In this document: positions 57,664 through 64,000 of the stretch, one piece after another
How positions within the stretch are numbered: position 1 is the stretch's first letter
Layout: each line of letters starts with the position of its first letter
Assembly (NCBI GenBank): GCA_965233625.1
Contig: OZ247499.1
Span: 3,906,001 to 3,970,000, forward strand
Length of the DNA stretch: 64,000 nt
From: G965233625 sp965233625
GTDB taxonomy: Bacteria > Planctomycetota > Planctomycetia > Pirellulales > Pirellulaceae
Direction: 5' to 3'
Translations under genes and position numbers: made by a program
The notes under the pieces: model-generated
What the model saw: the letters and a program-made list of their open reading frames with translations, nothing else
What the model was told of the DNA's origin: nothing
The model's database searches: none

Positions 57664-60048
57664 ATGATCGTCTATCTGGCTCACCTGCTGACCCGCTTCC
57701 GCTGGCTCGCTTTTACGGTGGCGGTGGTGTGTACCGTGCTGGCAGCCGTGTGGGCGGCAGGGATGCAGTTTGATTTCGCCCCGCAGGCAATGTTCGCCTC
57801 GAGCGATGAAGAAGCGGCGTTTCTGGAAGAGTTTAACGCTGAGTTCGGCCCGGAAGATCACGTCGTCATCATCGCGCTGGAAGCGACCGGCGACACGGAC
57901 GTGCTGCATGAGGACGCGTTAACGTGGCTCACGGTGGTGCACGACCAGCTTGAAGAGTTGCCGGGCACCTCTGCCGTGCAGTCGGTCACGACCATCGTCA
58001 CGCGCCGGCCCGTGTTGCGACCACCGTGGATTGTCGTCCGCCGTGCGATCGAAGACCTACCAGTCGAGGCGGAAACAGCCGCCGTAGTGCGGCGCGAAGT
58101 GGGCGCCAATCCGCTGATCGATGGCACGCTGGTGAGCAAGGACCGCAAAGTCGCGGCAGTGATTGCTTTCTTAGACGGTGATCTTTCCGATATCGAACAG
58201 ATGCGGCAGGCGCTTCGCCCGTTGCAGGAAGTCTGCGACAACAATCCGCCGCCGGATGGCTATGCGTTGCACATCACCGGGCTGCCTCCGGTGCGTGTTG
58301 ATATCGTGGAGAACCTGAAAAAGGACCAGGCGTTCCTGACGCCACTGACGGGCGGCGTTTTCTTTCTGGTGCTGCTGCTGTTGTTCCGGCGGGTACTGGG
58401 CGCGGTGCTGCCGCTGCTGGCCGTGCTGACCGGTTTGCTGTGGACGGTCGGCTTTTTCACCGCGGCGGGAATGTCGTTTAACATCATCAGCAACGTGCTG
58501 CCGGTGCTGCTGCTGATTATTGGTGTCTCTAACTGTGTCCACATCCTGAGCCGTTACGCGGAAGAAGGCGAAGCGGGTGAGAAAAAAGGGAAGGGCGCCC
58601 ATCGCGCCGCCCGCCGTCGCGCGGCCATGCGGCACACCATCGCCCACACAGCGACAGCCTGCCTGCTGGCGACGGCGACTACCGGTGTCGGGTTCTTAAG
58701 CCTGACGATGGCCAGTTCGCGTGTGTTGCAGGTCTTCGGCTGGCAGGCTGCCGTAGGCATGGGGTTTCTGTTCATCTCCGCGATGGTCATCATGACGGCG
58801 TTGCTGCCTTTCTGCCGGCCGCCATCGCCTGGCGAGCGTCACGATAAACCCGGCGACGCGGGACGAATGTCGCCGGTGACGTGGTTTGTGACTGGCGCCG
58901 GTTACGCCGCGGCGCGGCATCCGTGGATCAGCATTGCCGCATGTGGGCTGTTGACCACGGTGGCGCTGGTGGCTTCGCGGAATGTGATCATCAATACGAA
59001 CCTGATCGAAACGTATGAGGAATCGCACCCCACGCTGCACGCCCTGCGTACGGTGGAAAAGAGTCTCACGGGCATCATCACCGTGCAGGTCAGCCTGCAG
59101 GCGGAGAACCGCGAAGTGTTCTTCCAGCCAGACGTATTCCGCTCGATCGCTTCCTTTGAACGGTACGCCCGCAGCCTTCCTGAAGTGACCACGGCGGAAT
59201 CGCATGTGGATGTTCATGAAGGCGTTTACCGCATGCTGCGGCCGGGAGAAGAGCATCCAGAGTTGCCGCCGTTGGGCGAAGCGGGCGAGAGACGCATCGC
59301 CAAGGCCCGGCAGATTCTAGCGCAGGCTAGTGCGGAAGAACCTGTTTCGCCCCAGGTGTTCATCGCCCCGGGAGGCCGCCGGGCGCGGATTCTGCTGCGT
59401 CTGCGGGAAACCGGTTCACGCGATACGCTAATTCTAGTTGAAAAGCTCAATGCGCAGCTGGCGAAAGATTTTCCACCTGGCGGCCCGGTCCGCGCGAGGC
59501 TAACAGGCGATGGCTATCTGGGTTCTGTGGCGCTGGACCGTGTCATTCGCACCATCTTCTATTCGCTACTGGGCGCGTCGGTGGTTATCTTCCTGGTCAT
59601 CGGCGTGCTGTTCCGTTCGATCCGCACGGGGCTGCTGGCATCGGCTCCCAATCTGACGCCGCTGATTGTGACGCTGGGCTACATGGGCATCCGTGGCTAT
59701 GACTTGAATGTCAGCAACGTGATTGTGTTCGCGATCAGCCTGGGCATGGCGGTCGACGACACCATTCACTTTCTGGCCCGCTTCCGCGAAGAGATCAAGA
59801 AAGATGTGCCTGTCGAAGAGGCCATCCGCCGCACCTTTCTGACGACCGGCCGCGCGATTGTGCTGACGACCATCCTGATTGTGGTCGGGCTTTCGGTGCT
59901 GACGCTTTCTGAATTTCTGCCCACCCGCCGGTTCGCAGAACTGGTCAGCGTGACCATGACGGCCGCTCTGGTCGGCGATCTGCTGCTGCTGCCCGCGTGC
60001 CTGGCTCTGTTCTGGCGCGGCAAAAAGAAACGCGTCCAGCGGACGTAA
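57664..60048 (+). CDS. RND-superfamily exporter, MMPL family
   Basis: This 794-residue inner-membrane protein has the RND arrangement: a first transmembrane helix, a large external domain (about 35-215), a bundle of five helices (about 218-395, with FNIISNVLPVLLLIIGVSNCVHILSRYAEE), a second helix and external domain (about 420-620), and the second bundle (about 623-780, with GYDLNVSNVIVFAISLGMAVDDTIHFLARF). The GVSN/AVDD motifs in the fourth and tenth helices carry proton-relay residues. Sequence puts it near hopanoid/lipid-type MMPL transporters, cargo unknown. A TTG start directly before ATG 57664 is possible. Confidence 0.9.
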   Translation: MIVYLAHLLTRFRWLAFTVAVVCTVLAAVWAAGMQFDFAPQAMFASSDEEAAFLEEFNAEFGPEDHVVIIALEATGDTDVLHEDALTWLTVVHDQLEELPGTSAVQSVTTIVTRRPVLRPPWIVVRRAIEDLPVEAETAAVVRREVGANPLIDGTLVSKDRKVAAVIAFLDGDLSDIEQMRQALRPLQEVCDNNPPPDGYALHITGLPPVRVDIVENLKKDQAFLTPLTGGVFFLVLLLLFRRVLGAVLPLLAVLTGLLWTVGFFTAAGMSFNIISNVLPVLLLIIGVSNCVHILSRYAEEGEAGEKKGKGAHRAARRRAAMRHTIAHTATACLLATATTGVGFLSLTMASSRVLQVFGWQAAVGMGFLFISAMVIMTALLPFCRPPSPGERHDKPGDAGRMSPVTWFVTGAGYAAARHPWISIAACGLLTTVALVASRNVIINTNLIETYEESHPTLHALRTVEKSLTGIITVQVSLQAENREVFFQPDVFRSIASFERYARSLPEVTTAESHVDVHEGVYRMLRPGEEHPELPPLGEAGERRIAKARQILAQASAEEPVSPQVFIAPGGRRARILLRLRETGSRDTLILVEKLNAQLAKDFPPGGPVRARLTGDGYLGSVALDRVIRTIFYSLLGASVVIFLVIGVLFRSIRTGLLASAPNLTPLIVTLGYMGIRGYDLNVSNVIVFAISLGMAVDDTIHFLARFREEIKKDVPVEEAIRRTFLTTGRAIVLTTILIVVGLSVLTLSEFLPTRRFAELVSVTMTAALVGDLLLLPACLALFWRGKKKRVQRT

Positions 60049-60240
60049 TATCACGCACTGCTAGCACTGCTTCAGGTGGTGTGGACGGCGGTTAGCCGCT
60101 CTGGATGCAATTTGACCAGGGCATTCATCCGAAGGGCGGGATCTCTTGTCCTGGCGAAATTGACTAAAGCCGTTATGTGCCTTGAATACAGGCTCAATGC
60201 CCTCTTGCGCAGCTACCTTCGCCATAAAGTCCGGGGGAAT

Positions 60241-60256
60241 TGGCACGCGGGTTGCG
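60241..60256 (+). promoter_or_regulatory. Sigma-54 (-24/-12) promoter of the PRC-barrel gene
   Basis: TGGCACGCGGGTTGCG matches the sigma-54 core TGGCACG-N4-TTGC exactly. It lies 78 bases before the ATG of the PRC-barrel gene, leaving a ~65-base leader. No other match of this quality was noticed in the window. An enhancer-binding site for an activator is not evident upstream. Confidence 0.75.
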
Positions 60257-60333
60257 ATTCTTTTTCACCACACAGCGAGACGGTTTCGCTGTTAGTCACA
60301 CAACAACAGATTTAGACGAAGGAGCACATACAT

Positions 60334-61275
60334 ATGTTTAAAGCAGCATTCAGTGCCGCTACTCTCGGAGCCCTGCTTGGCTTCGGAGCCATCGCACACG
60401 CCGACGAACCTGCCACGGAGCAGCCTGCCCGCATCAACGCCGAAGGCGCCAAGGTAGATGTCGAAACGACGAAGCCAGAAGGCCGCAAGGGCGAGGGCGC
60501 ATCGCGTCGCACAACAGAACTGACCGGCCTTTCCGTATACAACAAAAAGTCCGAGAAGCTGGGCACGCTCAACGATGTTGTCGTTGACCTGACGCACGGC
60601 AAAGTCACTTACGGCGCCCTGTCACGCGGTGGTGTGCTTGGCATCGGCGATAAGCTGTTCGCGATTCCATGGAACGCGATGAAGCATGGCGAGTTCGTCA
60701 AAGATGGCGAAAAGCACGAATTCATCCGCCTGGACGCACAGCCCGAAACCCTCGAGAACGCTCCGGGGTTCAATCAGGACAAATGGCCAGACTTCGCCAG
60801 TGCGAAGTACACAGATTCGATCGACGAACATTTCCGCAACAAAGCCAAAGAAGAGGCTGTTGAAACAGAAGCTGAAAATGAAGCTGCCAACGAAGAAGCT
60901 TCTTCGGCGTCGAAAGCCAACGATCACGTTCATCGTTCAGCAAACGTTCTCGGCATGACTGTCGAAAACCAGACTCGTAAGAAGCTGGGTTCGATCAAAG
61001 ACCTTGTAGTTGACGTAGACACCGGCGAAATCCGCTACGCCGTATTGTCTTTCGGTGGCATCGCCGGTTTTGGCGACAAGATGTTCGCCATCCCATGGAA
61101 AGCCATGAAATGCGAATACAGTGGTGAAGAAGAATCGCACTATCTGGTGCTTAATGTCAAATACGAGACGCTGAAAAAGGCGACCGGCTTTGACAAAGAC
61201 AACTGGCCAGACTTCGGCAATGCCGAATTCCTGTCGGAAAATGATCGTCAGTTCCAGGAAACGGACGAGAAATAG
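60334..61275 (+). CDS. Exported double PRC-barrel protein
   Basis: The 313-residue product has a signal peptide (MFKAAFSAATLGALLGFGAIAHA), a charged region, and two PRC-barrel repeats. Repeat 1 (about 64-165) includes LTGLSVYNKKSEKLGTLNDVVVDLTHGKV and FNQDKWPDFASAKY. Repeat 2 (about 208-305) includes VLGMTVENQTRKKLGSIKDLVVDVDTGEI and FDKDNWPDFGNAEF. The repeats share the GDK-FAIPW motif and the tail D-x-W-P-D-F. Between them is a Glu/Ala/Lys stretch (KEEAVETEAENEAANEEA). PRC-barrel proteins are often stress-linked. AAGGAG precedes the ATG, and a sigma-54 promoter and terminator frame the gene as one transcript. Confidence 0.88.
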   Translation: MFKAAFSAATLGALLGFGAIAHADEPATEQPARINAEGAKVDVETTKPEGRKGEGASRRTTELTGLSVYNKKSEKLGTLNDVVVDLTHGKVTYGALSRGGVLGIGDKLFAIPWNAMKHGEFVKDGEKHEFIRLDAQPETLENAPGFNQDKWPDFASAKYTDSIDEHFRNKAKEEAVETEAENEAANEEASSASKANDHVHRSANVLGMTVENQTRKKLGSIKDLVVDVDTGEIRYAVLSFGGIAGFGDKMFAIPWKAMKCEYSGEEESHYLVLNVKYETLKKATGFDKDNWPDFGNAEFLSENDRQFQETDEK

Positions 61276-61348
61276 TCGCCAGTTATCGCCATATCGAGTA
61301 AAGCGTTTTGAATGATTCAAAACACATGCTTTGGGATGGCGCCCAGAC

Positions 61349-61387
61349 TCCTGGGGGCTGAGTGATGCTTAGCCCCTGGGATTTTTT
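61349..61387 (+). terminator. Intrinsic terminator after the PRC-barrel gene
   Basis: TCCTGGGGGCTGAG, loop TGATG, CTTAGCCCCTGGGA form a long GC-rich stem (with two G-T pairs and one weak position), directly followed by TTTTTT. It ends the single-gene sigma-54 transcript 74 bases past the stop codon. Confidence 0.9.
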
Positions 61388-61538
61388 ATGAGCATCGCCG
61401 CCTTGTGAACGTCAAATGGATCGGGGGGGTTATGCGAAAGTCAGAACGGCGGTTGCCGGAGTGGATCCCCTCAAGTTCACCCGGTAGCCGTCGTCTCTGC
61501 TTTTTGAGACATCTACTTGAGGCTGACGCGTAACCTTT

Positions 61539-62513
61539 TCAGCTTACTGCACGCCGTAAAATGGCTGCGTGATACCGGGCGGAAAGATCTTGAATACGGC
61601 GGTTGTCCTGCAGTGCGTGTACCAGCTGCGGCGGAATTGCTTCGATTCCATGACGGGCGCCCGCCAACCCGCCTGTGATGGCGCCCAGCGTATCCACATC
61701 GCCGCCCATGCGAATCGCTGCGACGACGGCGTCGCCCCAGGAGTCTGGATGCGAAAGCATGCAATAAACCGATGCGAGCACGGTGGGTATCACAAACGGT
61801 GAGATAATGGGCCGTTCAAATTCCCGCGTCTTCTGACCCGCGAACGCAACGAATTCTCGCGCGTTCCCGGCCTTCATCTGTTGCGGAAGCTCCTCTAGCA
61901 ACGCAGCAAATTCTGAATTGATATCGCGGCAGGATTCCGCCAGTAGATTGCAGAATGCAGTCGGTTCAAGAATTTCTTCCCGCGACAGTTCAGCAGCAGC
62001 CACTGCCACTACCACGCCGCCGGCGACACTGCGGGAATCGCGGTGCGTGATGCGGGAGACTTCCGCGATGGATGCGATCAGCGCTTCGCGATCTTTGCCG
62101 AACCACAGCCCCAGCGCCGCAGTTCGCATCGCCGTTCCGTTGCCTGCTTGTCCGGGCGGCGCGCCCATGTTGTGATATTTGCCCGTTGCCAGGTAGCGCT
62201 CCGCCGCCTGCGTACAGGCGCCGCCGGGACCGATCACAGACTGATGGCGCCAGAGTTCCGCGATGCGTCGCGCGATGTCAGGCGCGACGACATCTTGTTC
62301 TTCAACAACGGACTCGATGGTGGCCAGCGTCAGTTGTGTGTCATCCGTGTACTGACCTTCCGGGTAACCGTGATACTCGTGGTACCCGCTCAATAATTCG
62401 CTGGCGGCAGGAAGCGATTCCGGCCACAAGCCTTCAAACGGCGCCCCGGCCGCGTCGCCTACGGCGCCGCCAATGAGCACACCCGCCACGGTTGACCGCG
62501 TTGGAGCATTCAT
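61539..62513 (-). CDS. ADP-ribosylglycohydrolase family protein
   Basis: The 324-residue ARH-fold hydrolase has the metal-binding motifs GQYTDDTQLTLATIES (TDDT at 56-59) and GGDVDTLGAITGGLAGARHGIEAIP (about 268-292), which bind the two Mg ions. It cleaves ADP-ribose-protein or related N-glycosidic bonds; DraG-type or other target is not known. No DraT or ADP-ribosyltransferase gene is in the window. It follows the dehydrogenase gene on the same strand with 27 bases between. Confidence 0.9.
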   Translation of the reverse strand: MNAPTRSTVAGVLIGGAVGDAAGAPFEGLWPESLPAASELLSGYHEYHGYPEGQYTDDTQLTLATIESVVEEQDVVAPDIARRIAELWRHQSVIGPGGACTQAAERYLATGKYHNMGAPPGQAGNGTAMRTAALGLWFGKDREALIASIAEVSRITHRDSRSVAGGVVVAVAAAELSREEILEPTAFCNLLAESCRDINSEFAALLEELPQQMKAGNAREFVAFAGQKTREFERPIISPFVIPTVLASVYCMLSHPDSWGDAVVAAIRMGGDVDTLGAITGGLAGARHGIEAIPPQLVHALQDNRRIQDLSARYHAAILRRAVS

Positions 62514-62540
62514 TCTTCCACCATCCGTGAAACATCCTAC

Positions 62541-63482
62541 TTAAGCGCGGCCGACGCGGCTTAGCACCGTATCCACCGTCTGCCGAAGTACGGCGCCACT
62601 GTTCCGCAGGCCCTGGATTTCTTTTGGCCATAATTCAACTTCGAGACGATCTACGGCGCCGCAACGACCAACCACCGTGGGCGTTGAAAGCGAGACATCG
62701 CGGATGCCATAGCAGCCGTTCTGTACCGTTGAGACAGGCAGAATGCTGCGTTTGTCCAACGCAATCGCTTCCAGCACATCGCGGATCGCAATGCCGACGG
62801 CAAAGCCCGCTCCGCCCTTTTTCTTAATCACTTCGGCGCCAGAGCCTTTGGCGCGGGTAAACAGTTCGTTCGCCAGGTTGATGTTCCAGCCCGGCGCCTT
62901 ATCCAGCGGCAGACCGCTGAAGGTTGCCGACGACCAGATAGGAACCATGCTGTCGCCATGTTCGCCCAGGATCAGCGCCTTCACTTCGGTCGGCGGTAGA
63001 TTTAGCCGGGCGGCAATCAGGCTGCGGAAGCGGATGGTATCCAGTTGCGTGCCCAGCCCGATAACCTGTTTGGCTGGCAGGTCCAGACGATCCGCGGCGA
63101 GGTAGGTGAGGATATCAACCGGGTTCGACACCACATGCACAATGGCGGTTTTCTTATAGCCCGCCTGCTTCACCTGATCCAGGATCGAAAGAAACAGATC
63201 CGTGTTACGGTTAATCAGATCCAGCCGGCTTTCGTCCGGCTTACGCCGCAGACCCGCGGTGATGCAGATCACATCGCTGTCTTTAACATGCTCGTAACCG
63301 CCGGAGGTAATCACCTGATCCGCGGTGCTTGGCCCGCCATGTAGCAGGTCCAGCGCCTGCCCAGCGACCAGATCGGCGTTCACATCAATCAACGCAATTT
63401 CGCGGAACACTCCGCCACACTGCAACGCAAACGCCGCACACGAACCAACCAGTCCACCACCACCAATAATGCTTACTTTCAT
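62541..63482 (-). CDS. Malate/lactate dehydrogenase-fold enzyme, Arg-type (malate) loop
   Basis: This 313-residue NAD-dependent LDH/MDH-family enzyme has the Rossmann start MKVSIIGGGGLVGSCAA (glycine motif), GLGTQLDTIRFRS (substrate Arg151) and LGEHGDSMVP (catalytic His175). In the mobile loop, AGLRRKPDESR, the discriminating residue is Arg80, where lactate enzymes have Gln. This points to malate, in spite of the LDH-like GTQLDT element. In planctomycetes a gene of this family often belongs to a microcompartment locus (see the partial gene at the right edge). Same strand as the ADP-ribosylglycohydrolase. Confidence 0.88.
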   Translation of the reverse strand: MKVSIIGGGGLVGSCAAFALQCGGVFREIALIDVNADLVAGQALDLLHGGPSTADQVITSGGYEHVKDSDVICITAGLRRKPDESRLDLINRNTDLFLSILDQVKQAGYKKTAIVHVVSNPVDILTYLAADRLDLPAKQVIGLGTQLDTIRFRSLIAARLNLPPTEVKALILGEHGDSMVPIWSSATFSGLPLDKAPGWNINLANELFTRAKGSGAEVIKKKGGAGFAVGIAIRDVLEAIALDKRSILPVSTVQNGCYGIRDVSLSTPTVVGRCGAVDRLEVELWPKEIQGLRNSGAVLRQTVDTVLSRVGRA

Positions 63483-63535
63483 GTCGATCTTTCTATTCTG
63501 TTGGTGAACCGCAATTCACGCTTGATAATCTATGC

Positions 63536-63682
63536 CACACTAACCCGAAGCGCAAGCGAGGGGCGTCGCAGTGTGATGTATATCGCCGGATTAAGTAGTC
63601 TTCCGATCTTTGGCTGATTTGCCGAAAAAACCTGGTCCTAGTTCTACGTCAAGCGCCCCTCGCTCGCGCTTCGGGTTAGTGT
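63536..63682. repeat. 147-bp inverted-terminal-repeat element, copy D
   Basis: The left end ACACTAACCCGAAGCGCAAG(CGAGGGGCG) and the right end CGCCCCTCGCTCGCGCTTCG(GGTTAGTGT) are inverted. The interior is ATATCGCCGG..., like the others. It lies between the partial gene and the dehydrogenase gene. Confidence 0.9.
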
Positions 63683-63707
63683 CCGGAATAGCCGCAGCGA
63701 ATAGCTG

Positions 63708-63749
63708 ACTCCCCTCACCCTAACCCTCTCCCCAAAGGGGCGAGGTGAC
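63708..63749 (+). repeat. REP-like palindromic repeat, copy 7
   Basis: Forward copy CTCCCCTCACCCTAACCCTC, then TCCCCAAAGGGGCGAGG, 25 bases past element D and 12 before the stop of the partial gene. The close pairing of the two repeat families here is notable. Confidence 0.88.
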
Positions 63750-63760
63750 GAAATGGCAAC

Positions 63761-64000
63761 CTACTTCTGTAGTGCGGCCATCACGCGGGTGGTGATTTCC
63801 TGAATGAGGGCTTCCTGATCTACGGGTGCTCCGCCGCTCGCTGCGGGTTTTTTACCAGGCATGGCGGGCGGTGCTTCGAAGGCGCTGCGTTGTACGCCGG
63901 TTTCGCTCCAGCTATCGCGGAAGACGTCGTTGGCACAGATGTCGCAGTCTTCGTACTCAGGCGTGTTACGCGGATCTTCGAAGCCCCATTTGGCTTTCAG
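63761..64000 (-). CDS. C-terminal 79 residues of an unidentified protein with linker and amphipathic-helix tail
   Basis: The gene runs off the window's right end; only its 3' end is seen. The visible part has LKAKWGFEDPRNTPEYEDCDICANDVFRDSW (two Cys, C-x-x-C, about 18 residues in), then a Pro/Ala/Gly linker (EAPPAMPGKKPAASGGAP) and a terminal helix VDQEALIQEITTRVMAALQK in which I/L/V/M/A recur every third or fourth residue. This linker-helix tail looks like an encapsulation peptide of microcompartment cargo enzymes. The identity of the enzyme is unknown; an aldolase or similar is a guess from the planctomycete microcompartment. The next gene downstream, in the same direction, is the malate/lactate dehydrogenase. 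Confidence 0.7.
   Translation of the reverse strand: MKAKWGFEDPRNTPEYEDCDICANDVFRDSWSETGVQRSAFEAPPAMPGKKPAASGGAPVDQEALIQEITTRVMAALQK

Noticed and set aside
60061..60246. Small minus-strand open frame (61 codons) upstream of the PRC-barrel gene
   Set aside because: No start signal or similarity, and it runs antisense to the promoter region of that gene.

Overview
The window reads as a stretch of planctomycete chromosome (PVC superphylum, most like the Pirellulales; I cannot place it further). The evidence is the co-occurrence of families that are expanded in, or nearly confined to, planctomycetes. These are three DUF1559 proteins (two with a pseudopilin-type N-terminus), a PSCyt1/DUF1549/DUF1553 cytochrome protein, a double DUF1080 lipoprotein, an FGly sulfatase, a phenylalanyl-tRNA synthetase beta chain without its tRNA-binding domain, and small carboxypeptidase-regulatory-like lipoproteins. 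GC content is high (about 60% by eye, not counted), and long antisense open frames are common as a result. I see no rRNA or tRNA gene, prophage, IS transposase, CRISPR array or replication origin.

Layout. 1-15 kb: the end of a family 2 glycosyltransferase, a periplasmic rhodanese, lysS, a DUF1559 and lipoprotein cluster, a GT81 (glucosyl-3-phosphoglycerate synthase-like) gene, a nucleosidase/LON/DUF309 group, a three-gene unknown cluster, a DDAH-like amidinohydrolase, and the coupled TIGR03546-TIGR03545 pair. 15.7-18.4 kb: pheT with an overlapping P-loop kinase-like gene. 18.4-24.2 kb: a minus-strand flagellar regulatory/export cluster, flhA-flhF-flhG-(small membrane protein)-fliA, closed by a clear terminator. 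24.3-28.8 kb: two AT-richer orphan genes, a Zn-ribbon NUDIX hydrolase, and a large VWA/GATase-like membrane protein.

29-32.8 kb: a compact pstSCAB phosphate importer headed by an ArsR-family regulator, with a candidate palindromic operator in front of it and no phoU or phoBR nearby. 33-38.9 kb: a benzoylformate-decarboxylase-like ThDP enzyme, a cyclophilin, a LolD-like ATPase, infC (probably with a non-AUG start), fabI and a GGQ release-factor-like protein. 39-47.6 kb: the DUF1549/1553 protein, prpB-prpC, a second small kinase, a zinc-ribbon DUF1559 protein, the DUF1080 lipoprotein and a GntR regulator. 47.7-64 kb: a pair of large uncharacterised envelope genes, small exported proteins, pepA, a sulfatase, nnrD, an RND/MMPL exporter, a PRC-barrel protein behind a near-consensus sigma-54 promoter, an ADP-ribosylglycohydrolase, a malate/lactate dehydrogenase, and at the right edge the C-terminus of a protein with a linker-plus-helix tail that could be a bacterial-microcompartment encapsulation peptide.

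The strongest unexplained signal is three families of short dispersed intergenic repeats: four ~145-bp elements with ~28-bp inverted ends, seven GC-rich REP-like palindromes often in inverted pairs, and one ~149-bp element with palindromic arms abutting the flhG stop codon. All are confined to spaces between genes and resemble REPIN/MITE-type non-autonomous elements. Most of the rest is ordinary planctomycete core and accessory content.
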